Source: Clostridia bacterium
GTDB taxonomy: Bacteria; Bacillota; Clostridia; Oscillospirales; Acutalibacteraceae
Length of the DNA stretch: 64,000 nucleotides
Assembly (NCBI GenBank): GCA_017395425.1
Contig: JAFPUM010000043.1
Span: 1 to 64,000 of the forward strand
Reading direction: 5' to 3'
Shown here: in pieces, positions 16,614 through 24,531 of the stretch
Numbering within the stretch: the first letter of the stretch is position 1
Layout: each line of letters begins with the position of its first letter
The notes under the pieces: model-generated
The model's database searches: none
What the model was told of the DNA's origin: nothing
Seen by the model: only the letters and a program-made list of their open reading frames with translations
Position numbers and translations under genes: made by a program

Positions 16614-18143
16614 ATGAGTGGAGAAGCAAGCGGATTGATTTTATTGCCGTTCGCCATGGCGGCACTGCCGCTGGTATTGGGAGGACTGGCTGTCGCGGGC
16701 GTGGCAGTTGCCACCGCCAAAGCAGGTTCCGCGGCGATGAAATACGAGCAGGAACGCCGTCAGCGCCGCGATGAGATTCGCCGCAGTGACGCGGCACAGA
16801 GCATCGGCAGCTTCCGCGAGGAAATGCAGCGGGAGATGAACCGTCAGACTGCCCTCAACGCGCAGGCATCTGAACAGATGATGGCGCAGCTTGACCGGCA
16901 GCGCCGGGAAATGCGTGCCGCCGCCGAACAGCAGGATACGCAGGCGTTCCAGTCGTATGTATCGGAGATGAAAGCCTCCCGCACCGCTACGCTGGAAGCC
17001 ATTACCACTGCCCAGAACGATTTCAACGCCTCCTACCGCCGCGATATTTCGTCGAGTATGGCGCGGATTTCCCAGAACCTCAACGCGCAGTACGCGGACT
17101 ATATGCAGCAGATCACCCAGATGAGCGCCGACAACGCGGCACGGCAGGAGCAGGCAAAGGAAATCGCGGCGTCTTACATTGCCGAAGCCCGCACGCTGGT
17201 CACGTCGCTGGAAGAGGAATACCGCGGCGCCAAGTTTGCGCCCGGCGCGCTTGCCACGCTTCAGGCAGAACTGGCACAGTCGGAGAGCCTTTTTGCCGCC
17301 GGACGCTTTGAGGCGGCTATCGCCTCCGCCAAGGATACCGCTATGAGCGCGCTGGAGGAAATCTATGAGGCGGACGCGAAACAGCAGGAATGGGACAATC
17401 AATACAAACTCGCGCTAGTGCTGTCCGAAGAGGTCAGAACCTATATCGAATCGCAGGCGGTGGTGACACAGCAAGTCAAGGAATATGCGGAAAAGGCTTC
17501 CGGCAAGACGCTGGAGGATGACATCGTGGGCGTGAAAATCTCCGAATATACCGACCGCAACGCGCAGGGTGTGAGCCGCTTTGACTACCTGCTCGCCAAG
17601 GCAACCCAGATCTATGACGACCTTCGCGGCGCATCGGCGGAACAGTACACTACCCAGCAGCTCCGCGACTGCGTGACCTTCCTCAACGACGAACTGTATC
17701 CCGCTGCCGCGTCCTGCGTGAGCGGCGCCGTGGTCAATATGAATAACGCTTTCTCCCGCCAGAATCTCAGCGAGGAAATTATCGACTTCTTTGAGGAACA
17801 CAATTTTGTCTTTAACGGCTACGCTTACGACGACAATTGTCACGACAAAGCCCTGCATATCGACCTCGAAAATGAAATCACCGGTGAGGAACTGGTGATT
17901 ACCCTTGCGCCGGAACTGGTGAGCGGCGGCGACGTGCAGACCCATGTCGATTTGAAACAGCTCAGGGGCGATGAAGCCAACGAGCAGCGCAAGGCGTATT
18001 ATCGGCAGTGCGTGGAGGACGTGGTCAGAGGCGGACATCCCGGCGCGGAAGTCAGTCTGCAATGCAACGCCGCCACAAAAGGCAGGCTTTCGGCGGATAC
18101 CGAGGTCAAACGCAGGATTCAGGAAAGCAACCAGAATAATTAG
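16614..18143 (+). CDS. Membrane-anchored coiled-coil protein 2 of the Ter/AAA+ locus
   Basis: A 509-residue protein starting after AAGGAG. A Gly/Ala-rich hydrophobic segment (residues about 8-38, LPFAMAALPLVLGGLAVAGV) can span or insert in the membrane. It is followed by a long coiled coil (about 42-200, many Gln/Glu/Arg), a helical middle (LFAAGRFEAAIASAKDTA) shared with coiled-coil protein 1, and a C-terminal alpha/beta domain (HNFVFNGYAYDDN, LHIDLENEITGEELVITL). The TAG stop is part of the next family-A repeat, which also encodes the final Asn codons. Likely role: membrane anchor or substrate-recruiting scaffold for the triple AAA+ protein. This is inference from order and architecture. 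Confidence 0.75.
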   Translation: MSGEASGLILLPFAMAALPLVLGGLAVAGVAVATAKAGSAAMKYEQERRQRRDEIRRSDAAQSIGSFREEMQREMNRQTALNAQASEQMMAQLDRQRREMRAAAEQQDTQAFQSYVSEMKASRTATLEAITTAQNDFNASYRRDISSSMARISQNLNAQYADYMQQITQMSADNAARQEQAKEIAASYIAEARTLVTSLEEEYRGAKFAPGALATLQAELAQSESLFAAGRFEAAIASAKDTAMSALEEIYEADAKQQEWDNQYKLALVLSEEVRTYIESQAVVTQQVKEYAEKASGKTLEDDIVGVKISEYTDRNAQGVSRFDYLLAKATQIYDDLRGASAEQYTTQQLRDCVTFLNDELYPAAASCVSGAVVNMNNAFSRQNLSEEIIDFFEEHNFVFNGYAYDDNCHDKALHIDLENEITGEELVITLAPELVSGGDVQTHVDLKQLRGDEANEQRKAYYRQCVEDVVRGGHPGAEVSLQCNAATKGRLSADTEVKRRIQESNQNN

Positions 18144-18322
18144 CCGCGCAGCGGCGCGGGGTCCAGGGGGTAAGCTCCCTGCCGAGGTCAAGGGCAGCGC
18201 CCTTGCGGGGGACCGGGGGCAGCGCCACCGGCAGGCAGGCGGAAGCCTGCCGAGCGAGACGAGCCAATCTCTACAACGGGGTTGGGCGAATACAAAAAAG
18301 GAACCCTCAAAAAGCAATATCA
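18135..18322 (+). repeat. Family-A repeat copy 5, supplies the stop of coiled-coil protein 2
   Basis: Begins at AATTAGCCGCGCAGCGGCG, where TAG is the stop codon (18141-18143). It carries the CTCCCTGCCGAGG, AAGGGCAGCGCCCTT and GGCAGGCGGAAGCCTGCC palindromes and ends in GGGGTTGGGCGAATAC. Confidence 0.85.
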
Positions 18323-18371
18323 GCCCATCTATCCAACAGGGCAAGGCAAATTCAGAAAGAAGGCAAGCGAA

Positions 18372-21300
18372 ATGAGTTCGATTCTGGAACATCCCGAACT
18401 GAATAAACTGTTCCTGCTCTACGGGAATCTGGACGATATGTTTTTCACACCGGATTTGCAGAAAAACAATTTCCGTCCCTATCTCAATGCCTACCTGCGC
18501 AGCTTGGGCTATGAACGCATTGTCTTCTACTCCGGCGCAAAAAATGTGGGCAAGTACGTCCTCGATGACCGCAGCGCCGTCCTCGCCATTTCCAAAAACA
18601 AAAGCCGCGCGGGAGCGTCAGCTTCTCCCGACGGCAGCCGCCCCAGACAGCGCCGCATTCTCAATCCCCGTCTGTCATCCCAGCCGGAAACGCCTGCCGC
18701 TTCTCCCGCTGCTCCTTCGGATACCCCCGCCCCGCAACCCTCTCTCATCTACAAGCAGCCCAAAATCACCCCTGCCGAATTCCTCGACGACGCGAAAAAA
18801 ATGATGTCCGACGCGAGTGTGAAAACCGCTATCGTCTTTCCCTTTTTGCAGGACTTTGTCACCGACGGCACCGCGCCGCTCCAGCAGTACGGGGAACTCA
18901 TCTCTCACCTCTGGGGCGAATATACCCTTTTGCGCAACGACAATATCTGTATCTTCCTCGCCCCCCAGATGACCGCCGATACCCTCTCCCGTCTGTTTGA
19001 CACGCTGGCAGGCGGCAATGTCTTCCGGGGACGCTTTTTCAACCGCGACGGCACCGTCAACCGCAGCTGCACCTTGCAGATCGGTCTGCCCCAGCAGGAC
19101 GAATTCGGCTGGATGCTCGACTATCTCCGGCTCGTGGGAGACGGCGGCAGGCGCATTACCTTCCGGCGGGACGAACGTCCCCGTCTGGTATCCTCCCTGA
19201 TGTATCTCTCCCGCGAAGCCGACAGCGAGCGCAACCGCGCAGGCTATCTCAGCGCGGTGTATGAATCCGTCACCCGCTGGCTTGCCCGTCAGGAAGGCGA
19301 CATTGTACCCTTCGACGAAACCGCCGTCAAAGCCATTTATGCCCGCTTCAAGCCGCAGGACAACGACGACCCGATGGAAACCCTTTCCCACACCCGCGGC
19401 TGGGAAGCGGTCGCCCGCCGCGTGAGCGAAATCGTCGCCGACTACCGCCGCAAGAAGGAACGCGCGCAGTCCGCGCAGCAGGGACAGGCGCCGTCAAAAC
19501 CGTCCGTCCGCTGTGTGAGCCAGCGCCTTGATATCCCCGACGACGGCACGTCCTTCGATTATCCCGTACCCCACTTCGTCATCCGCGGCAATCCCGGCGT
19601 GGGCAAGACCACCGTCGCGCGGCTCATCGGCAGAATCTTCTACGAGGCGGGACTGCTCAAACGCGGTCTGACCGTCGAGGCAACCCGCGAAGATTTGGTG
19701 GATCGCTATGTCGGCGGCACTGCCGCCCGCACGCGCGACCGCATTGTGGAGGCGCAGGAGAGCGTCCTCTTCATCGACGACGCCTATTCTCTGCTCGACA
19801 GCAGTGAGCAGAACAATTATCCCAAAGAGGCGATTGACGAGCTTGTCGCCGCCATGACCAATCCCAAGCAGTACCGCTTCTGTCTCATCATGGCAGGTTA
19901 TCCCGAACCGATGGACGAACTGCTCAAGATGAACGCCGGTCTTTCCAGCCGGTTCAGTCAGGCAAATATCCTCACGATTGACGACTATCCGCCCGAACTG
20001 CTCACCGATATCTTTGTCAATCAATGCCGCCGCGAGGGATACCGCTTCTGGGGCGACGCGGAGGGCGAGGAACCGCCGCTCGATCTGGAGGGCTTCTTTG
20101 AAAATTTCTATGCCCAGCGCGACCGCGCCAATTTCGGCAATGCCCGCGACGTGATGTCCATTGCCAAGGAAGCCATGATGCAGTCCTCTCTGCGGGACGA
20201 CGATGTACGCTGCATCATGCGGGATGATTTCGGCGGCTACGGAAAATATTTTGAAAAACACGGCGTTTCCTCGCTCGACGAGATATACGCCAGACTCGAT
20301 CAGTACGTCGGACTGGATTTCGTAAAGGAGCTCTTTGACAACGTGCGGCTCGAAATCCTCGACGCGCAGGACTGTGCCAAACGCGGCGTCAAACCCGACG
20401 TCACCCCCGATCATTACATCTTTGCCGGCAATCCCGGCACCGGCAAGACCACCGTCGGCAAGATGATGGGCGAATTCTATCACCTGATGGGCGTACTCGG
20501 CGGCGCGGAAACCCTCTTTACCGACGCGTCGGAACTCATCGGCTCCCACGTCGGCGATTCCAAAAACAACACCGTCCGCGTCATGCAGAACGCCATTGAC
20601 CACAACGCCCTGCTCTACATCGACGAGGCATACCAGATTGCCGACACCGCCTATTCCTCCGAAATCGTGGGCGCGATGATGACCCGTATGACCGAAAACG
20701 CCGCCGATTTCAAGATGATCTTCGGTATGTACGAAAACCGCGTGGAGGATTTTCTCAAACTCAACGCCGGACTGTCCCGCCGCGTGCGCATCGTGCATTT
20801 CCCCGACTACACACCCGCACAGCTCACCGCGATCTTTGACCGCGCCGTACAGTCCCAGGGACGCACCGTCACCGACGAGACACACCGCATGATATCCCTG
20901 CTCATGGAGTACAAATACAACACCCGCACCGAGAGCTTCGGTAATGCCGGTGAGGTCCGTCAGCTGGTGGCGGATATGAAAAAGCGGCTGCTGCGGCGCG
21001 TCGCCGACGCGCCCGCCGACGTGGACCGCTACGCTTACACTCCCGACGACATTCCGCCCGAGCAGCTTGCCCTGATTGAAGATCAGCTCCACCCCCGTTC
21101 CTTCGAGGACGTCATGCGCGACCTCAACGAGCAGATCGGACTTTCCGACCTCAAGGAAATCGTCCTGCGCAAGCAGGAGGAAATGCTCTATGCCCGCAAA
21201 ACCGGACGCTCCGCCTACGACGTCACGCCCGGCTACTATTTCTTCGTGGGCAATCCCGGCACCGGCAAATCCACCGGCGCCAAACTCTTCGCCGAATGCC

Positions 21301-21932
21301 TTCACGAACTCGGCGTGGTCAAAACCGACCGCTTCCTCTCCTGCACCGCCAAGGATCTTATCGGTCAGTACGTCGGCGAAACCGACAAGAAAACCTATGC
21401 CCTGCTGCAAAAATCCGTCAACGGCGTGCTGTTCATCGACGAGGCGTACAGTCTCTCCTATGCCGACGAGGGTTCCAACGCCGGTTTCCGCCGGGAAGCG
21501 CTCGAACAGATCATCGCCTTCATGGATGACTCCGAACACCGCCGCACCTGCTGTCTCATCTTTGCCGGCTACGAAAAGGATATGCAGGGGCTTTACCGCT
21601 CCAACAGCGGTATGCGCTCCCGCATCGAAGAGGTTCATTTCCGCGATTTCACCGCCCCGGAACTCTATCGGATTTTTGCCCTTTTCTGCCGCAAGGCAGG
21701 CTATGCGCTGTCCGACGGTACGGAGGCATATTACACCCCGATTTTTGAAAAGATGACCCGCGAGCGGTATTTTTCCAACGGTCGCACCGCCCGCACCGTC
21801 TTTGAAAAGACCGCCGCCCGTCTCAAGAGCCGTGTGGCACGGGCGGAGAACCTTTCCCCTGAGCAGGCTGAAACCGTTCTGCCGGAAGATTGGCTGAGTG
21901 AAGCGGAATGTCTGGCGATTGTCGCGGGTTGA
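18372..21932 (+). CDS. Triple AAA+ ATPase, CbbX/SpoVK-like, of the Ter locus
   Basis: A 1186-residue protein with three AAA+ modules about 275-280 residues apart. The Walker A motifs are GNPGVGKTT (406-414), GNPGTGKTT (686-694) and GNPGTGKST (960-968). The Walker B motifs are LFIDDAYSL, LYIDEAYQI and LFIDEAYSL; the first has Asp in place of the catalytic Glu, so its hydrolysis may differ. Each module shows the CbbX/SpoVK-type sensor region (AGYPEPMDELL, GMYENRVEDFL, AGYEKDMQGLY). Residues 1-400 form an extra N-terminal region (LFLLYGNLDDMFFTPDL, a Pro/Ser-rich linker, a second folded part) with no Walker A. ATG 18372 is preferred because an upstream in-frame ATG (18282) lies inside a repeat. 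The likely role is ATP-driven remodelling of partner proteins. Confidence 0.9.
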   Translation: MSSILEHPELNKLFLLYGNLDDMFFTPDLQKNNFRPYLNAYLRSLGYERIVFYSGAKNVGKYVLDDRSAVLAISKNKSRAGASASPDGSRPRQRRILNPRLSSQPETPAASPAAPSDTPAPQPSLIYKQPKITPAEFLDDAKKMMSDASVKTAIVFPFLQDFVTDGTAPLQQYGELISHLWGEYTLLRNDNICIFLAPQMTADTLSRLFDTLAGGNVFRGRFFNRDGTVNRSCTLQIGLPQQDEFGWMLDYLRLVGDGGRRITFRRDERPRLVSSLMYLSREADSERNRAGYLSAVYESVTRWLARQEGDIVPFDETAVKAIYARFKPQDNDDPMETLSHTRGWEAVARRVSEIVADYRRKKERAQSAQQGQAPSKPSVRCVSQRLDIPDDGTSFDYPVPHFVIRGNPGVGKTTVARLIGRIFYEAGLLKRGLTVEATREDLVDRYVGGTAARTRDRIVEAQESVLFIDDAYSLLDSSEQNNYPKEAIDELVAAMTNPKQYRFCLIMAGYPEPMDELLKMNAGLSSRFSQANILTIDDYPPELLTDIFVNQCRREGYRFWGDAEGEEPPLDLEGFFENFYAQRDRANFGNARDVMSIAKEAMMQSSLRDDDVRCIMRDDFGGYGKYFEKHGVSSLDEIYARLDQYVGLDFVKELFDNVRLEILDAQDCAKRGVKPDVTPDHYIFAGNPGTGKTTVGKMMGEFYHLMGVLGGAETLFTDASELIGSHVGDSKNNTVRVMQNAIDHNALLYIDEAYQIADTAYSSEIVGAMMTRMTENAADFKMIFGMYENRVEDFLKLNAGLSRRVRIVHFPDYTPAQLTAIFDRAVQSQGRTVTDETHRMISLLMEYKYNTRTESFGNAGEVRQLVADMKKRLLRRVADAPADVDRYAYTPDDIPPEQLALIEDQLHPRSFEDVMRDLNEQIGLSDLKEIVLRKQEEMLYARKTGRSAYDVTPGYYFFVGNPGTGKSTGAKLFAECLHELGVVKTDRFLSCTAKDLIGQYVGETDKKTYALLQKSVNGVLFIDEAYSLSYADEGSNAGFRREALEQIIAFMDDSEHRRTCCLIFAGYEKDMQGLYRSNSGMRSRIEEVHFRDFTAPELYRIFALFCRKAGYALSDGTEAYYTPIFEKMTRERYFSNGRTARTVFEKTAARLKSRVARAENLSPEQAETVLPEDWLSEAECLAIVAG

Positions 21933-21955
21933 TTTTTTCTGTTCCATAGAAAAAT

Positions 21956-21998
21956 GCGCCTCACTCATAGCCCCTTTGAAGGGCTGTGAGTGAGGCGC
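21956..21998. terminator. Bidirectional terminator between the AAA+ gene and the convergent lipoprotein gene
   Basis: An 18-bp near-perfect stem (GCGCCTCACTCATAGCCC and its complement). On the minus strand it is followed by a T run; on the plus strand it is preceded by TTTTTTCT. Confidence 0.8.
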
Positions 21999-22014
21999 TT
22001 CTCAAAGATGTGGG

Positions 22015-22063
22015 TAATGGCTCCCTCCGGGAGGGAGCTGTCGGCGCAGCCGACTGAGGGAGG
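22015..22063. repeat. Palindromic REP-like element
   Basis: Two adjacent hairpins: GGCTCCCTCC/GGGAGGGAGC and GTCGGCGCAGCCGAC, ending ACTGAGGGAGG. This sequence type is common between genes of gut Clostridia. Seen once in this window. Confidence 0.6.
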
Positions 22064-22067
22064 ACAC

Positions 22068-22203
22068 ATCGCGCTTGGATTTGCTTTTGGAGGGTACTTT
22101 TTCCGGATTCGTCCTTCCCCGTTGGTTATCCCAGCGCAATTCGCTCGGCAGGCTTTCGCCTGCCTGCCGGGGCGCTGCGCGGCTAATTCGCTTCGCGCTT
22201 TTT
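22068..22203 (-). repeat. Family-A repeat copy 6 (short form), 3' of the solute-binding gene
   Basis: A minus-strand copy lacking the CTCCCTGCCGAGG and GCCCTT modules: GCGCGAAGCGAATTAGCCGCGCAGCGCC joins directly to GGCAGGCGAAAGCCTGCC and the terminal GGGGAAGGACGAA module. It shows that the modules can be lost independently. Confidence 0.8.
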
Positions 22204-22206
22204 TCT

Positions 22207-23070
22207 TTACAGATTCTCGGATGTGTCAACCGCCTGAATCATGGAGCGGCACAGTCCGTCGCTGCCGGTGTATTCCTGACAAAGCGCCGCGATGTCCCCG
22301 TTCTGCACCATTCTGACATAGTTCTCCGCCAGGCGGGTACACAACTCCCCGTCCTCGGCTCTTGTGGCAATGACCAACTGGTTTTCGGCAATGGGCGTTT
22401 CCACAAAGTGAATTTCCTCGCCCCCCTGACCAATCGCGTACAACGCCTGCGGTTCATCCACCGCCGCGCAATGGGCGTCGCCCTCGGTCAGCATGGTCAG
22501 CACGTCGCCCATGCTGCTGCACACCTTGACCTGTTTCAGCCGGCTCTCCATCACTGCCGCGTTATGCAGCTCCTCCTGCGCGTCCGAACTGCTCACCACC
22601 GCCATGATTCTGCCGCTGACGTCCGCCAGCCGCGTGATGTGACGCTTCTCCAGCGCGATCACCATCTGCCGGTAATACAGTCCCGTCTCAATCGTGCGCA
22701 CCGATGAAACCAGTTCCTTCCGCGGCGGCACCACGTTCCAGAGACAGTCCACGCTTCCGTCCAGCAGTTTGTCATAGGCTTCTTCGCTCGATGACAGCCG
22801 CACAAATTCCGCGTCCACGTCCAGCGAAGCTTTCGCCGTGTTCCGGGCGGGCTGTCCCGTCAGACCCGTACCGTCCGCCAGCAGGAACGGCTCGTCCTCC
22901 GACGCGGCGCAGGAAACATATCCCACCCGCAGCACGCCGTTCTGCCGTATGGCACGGATAGTTGCGTCACTGCGGCACGCGGTCAGCAGCGTCAGGACGG
23001 CAGCCAGTACCGATACTGCCGTCACAAGGGATATCATACGGTTTCCGACGCTCTTCCAGAACTGTTTCAT
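22207..23070 (-). CDS. ABC-type solute-binding lipoprotein, family 3 (amino-acid type)
   Basis: A 287-residue lipoprotein. The signal sequence (residues about 8-33) ends in lipobox LLTAC, with Cys lipidation outside the membrane. The mature part starts IRQNGVLRVGYVS, the usual opening of family 3 periplasmic binding proteins. Later landmarks are LDVDAEFVRL, LLDGSVDCLWN and the hinge stretch GRIMAVVSSSDAQEEL. The start is set at ATG 23070 after AAAGGAC; an in-frame ATG 33 nt upstream has no ribosome site. No permease or ATPase gene is adjacent, so it is an orphan receptor or it feeds a sensor. It lies 65 bp downstream of the Rrf2 gene on the same strand. Confidence 0.82.
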   Translation of the reverse strand: MKQFWKSVGNRMISLVTAVSVLAAVLTLLTACRSDATIRAIRQNGVLRVGYVSCAASEDEPFLLADGTGLTGQPARNTAKASLDVDAEFVRLSSSEEAYDKLLDGSVDCLWNVVPPRKELVSSVRTIETGLYYRQMVIALEKRHITRLADVSGRIMAVVSSSDAQEELHNAAVMESRLKQVKVCSSMGDVLTMLTEGDAHCAAVDEPQALYAIGQGGEEIHFVETPIAENQLVIATRAEDGELCTRLAENYVRMVQNGDIAALCQEYTGSDGLCRSMIQAVDTSENL

Positions 23071-23135
23071 CGCGACCTGTCCTTTCTGATTGCCCTGATC
23101 CACAGGCAGATATTCCGATTTGTTATATTAATCGG

Positions 23136-23573
23136 TTAAATTACATAAGAATTGGCATATCCTTCCTGCTGCTTGTCGAGAATATCCTGCAGGGTGATAC
23201 TGTCGAGATAATCGCCGATGACCTTGTACAGCCCTTCCCATATAAACAGCGTGGGGCATTCGCCCGCGCGTTCGCAGGCATTGGGCGTCTGCGCCAGACA
23301 CGCTACCGGCGCGAGCGATCCCTCCGTCAACCGGAGAATCATGCCCACCGTATATTTGTCCGGAGACTGCGCGAGCTTATAGCCGCCCTGAAAGCCCCGG
23401 TTGGTTTGCAGCAGCTCTGGAGAATTGAGCATGGGTATGATCTGCTCCAGATATTTCTTGGAAATGTTCTGCCGCTGGGCGATATCCTTCAGCGCCACGA
23501 AGCCATCGTCCTTATGCGCCGCCAGATCCAGCATGAGCCGCAGCGCGTAGCGCCCTTTGGTCGAAATTTTCAT
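23136..23573 (-). CDS. Rrf2-family transcriptional regulator, probable Fe-S or Cys-sensing type
   Basis: A 145-residue Rrf2 protein starting at ATG after AAGGAGGT (MKISTKGRYALRLMLDLA). The winged helix covers residues about 1-75 with DIAQRQNISKKYLEQI as recognition region and GGYKLAQSP as wing. Three Cys (CLAQTPNACERAGEC, about residues 91-105) match the cluster-binding loop of IscR/NsrR-type members, so redox or iron-sulfur sensing is likely; CymR-type members lack them. Its promoter is TTGAAA-17-TATAAT at 23660-23632. No isc/suf genes are beside it; the downstream gene is a solute-binding lipoprotein, which may be a target. Confidence 0.9.
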   Translation of the reverse strand: MKISTKGRYALRLMLDLAAHKDDGFVALKDIAQRQNISKKYLEQIIPMLNSPELLQTNRGFQGGYKLAQSPDKYTVGMILRLTEGSLAPVACLAQTPNACERAGECPTLFIWEGLYKVIGDYLDSITLQDILDKQQEGYANSYVI

Positions 23574-23631
23574 ACCGCTCCCCACACCTCCTTCCGTTGA
23601 TCCGGCATGTGCCGTTTTTTCTTTGGTTGTC

Positions 23632-23660
23632 ATTATACCATATTGTCACTAGGTTTTCAA
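23632..23660 (-). promoter_or_regulatory. Promoter of the Rrf2 gene
   Basis: On the minus strand, TTGAAA (23660-23655), 17 bp, TATAAT (23637-23632). The spacer CCTAGTGACAATATGG is AT-rich. Autoregulation is typical of the family but no operator is evident. Confidence 0.65.
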
Positions 23661-23737
23661 GCGATTTACGCATTATTTCATGCAAATCCTCTTTGAAAAA
23701 AACAAAAAAGAAATTTTGGAGAAAATCCTAAAAAGAT

Positions 23738-23766
23738 TTGAAATTACGCGGGTTATTTGCTATAAT
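23738..23766 (+). promoter_or_regulatory. Promoter of the pentapeptide-repeat gene
   Basis: TTGAAA (23738-23743), 17-bp spacer, TATAAT (23761-23766), with an A-rich upstream tract. Confidence 0.7.
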
Positions 23767-23814
23767 ATATTATCTATGATATGCCGGTAAAAAAACACAG
23801 GGAGGACGAGCGCC

Positions 23815-24486
23815 GTGAAACGACAGAAACCGCAGATTTCGATGAATCTCAACAGCGAGGAATCCATTCTGGATGTGCTGATTAAAGCAGATGTGGAGGA
23901 ATGCGACGTCAACGGATTCCATTTTTTCGACGAGACCGTGGAAGGGCTCAATGTGTCGGATATGGACATTTCCGGCTGCGTCTTTGTCAACTGCAAATTC
24001 CGCAACTGCGTGTTTGAAGGCGTGAGCTTCAGCAACTGTCTCTTCAAGGGGTGCGATCTCTCCTTTATCAACCTCAGTCAGGGAACCGTGACCCGCACCG
24101 AGATTGTGGAAAGCAAGCTCACGGGTGTCAACCTGACCTATGGCATTCTCAACAACCTACTCATCAAATCCACACCCTGCCGGTTTGCCAATTTCTCCGA
24201 GGCGCGCATCGTGGCAACCCAGTTCGTCGCGTGCGATATGAATTCCTGCGCGATGGACAAATGCCGCATCAAGCAGTCCGAATTTATCCAGTGCGATCTC
24301 ACCGGCTCCAATTTTACCCGTACTTCCCTCAAGGATCTCGACCTGCGCGGCAACCGCATTCACGGTATCGTCCTGCTGGGCGGAGAACTCGACGGCGCCA
24401 CCATCAGCACCGGACAGGCCATCGATCTGGTCAAGCTCATGGGCGTTCATGTGGAGGACAAAAAGCCCAAAAAGTCCAATACCTGA
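23815..24486 (+). CDS. Pentapeptide-repeat protein
   Basis: A 223-residue protein starting at GTG after GGGAGGA. From about residue 40 on it shows A(D/N)LXX-type pentapeptide repeats (VSDMDISGCVFVNCKFRNCVFEG, CSNCLFKGCDL, SNFTRTSLKDLDLRG; here Cys often replaces Ala), predicting a right-handed quadrilateral beta-helix. There is no signal peptide or membrane segment. Some such proteins mimic DNA and protect gyrase (Qnr, MfpA), but most have unknown roles, and this one has no feature that singles out gyrase binding. It is a single gene with its own promoter, divergent from the Rrf2 gene. Confidence 0.88.
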   Translation: MKRQKPQISMNLNSEESILDVLIKADVEECDVNGFHFFDETVEGLNVSDMDISGCVFVNCKFRNCVFEGVSFSNCLFKGCDLSFINLSQGTVTRTEIVESKLTGVNLTYGILNNLLIKSTPCRFANFSEARIVATQFVACDMNSCAMDKCRIKQSEFIQCDLTGSNFTRTSLKDLDLRGNRIHGIVLLGGELDGATISTGQAIDLVKLMGVHVEDKKPKKSNT

Positions 24487-24516
24487 GATGAGTGGTTAGT
24501 GGTTAGTGATTAGCGG
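24487..24516 (+). repeat. Short heptamer tandem repeat
   Basis: Imperfect repeats of GGTTAGT/GATTAGC directly after the stop of the pentapeptide gene. It is one of several 7-9 bp tandem tracts found at gene ends here (see findings). Confidence 0.5.
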
Positions 24517-24531
24517 AAAGAAGGGAATTTC

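Noticed and set aside
19494..21968. An 824-codon minus-strand frame opposite the AAA+ gene
   Set aside because: A mirror frame of a strongly coding gene; no motifs, no ribosome site.
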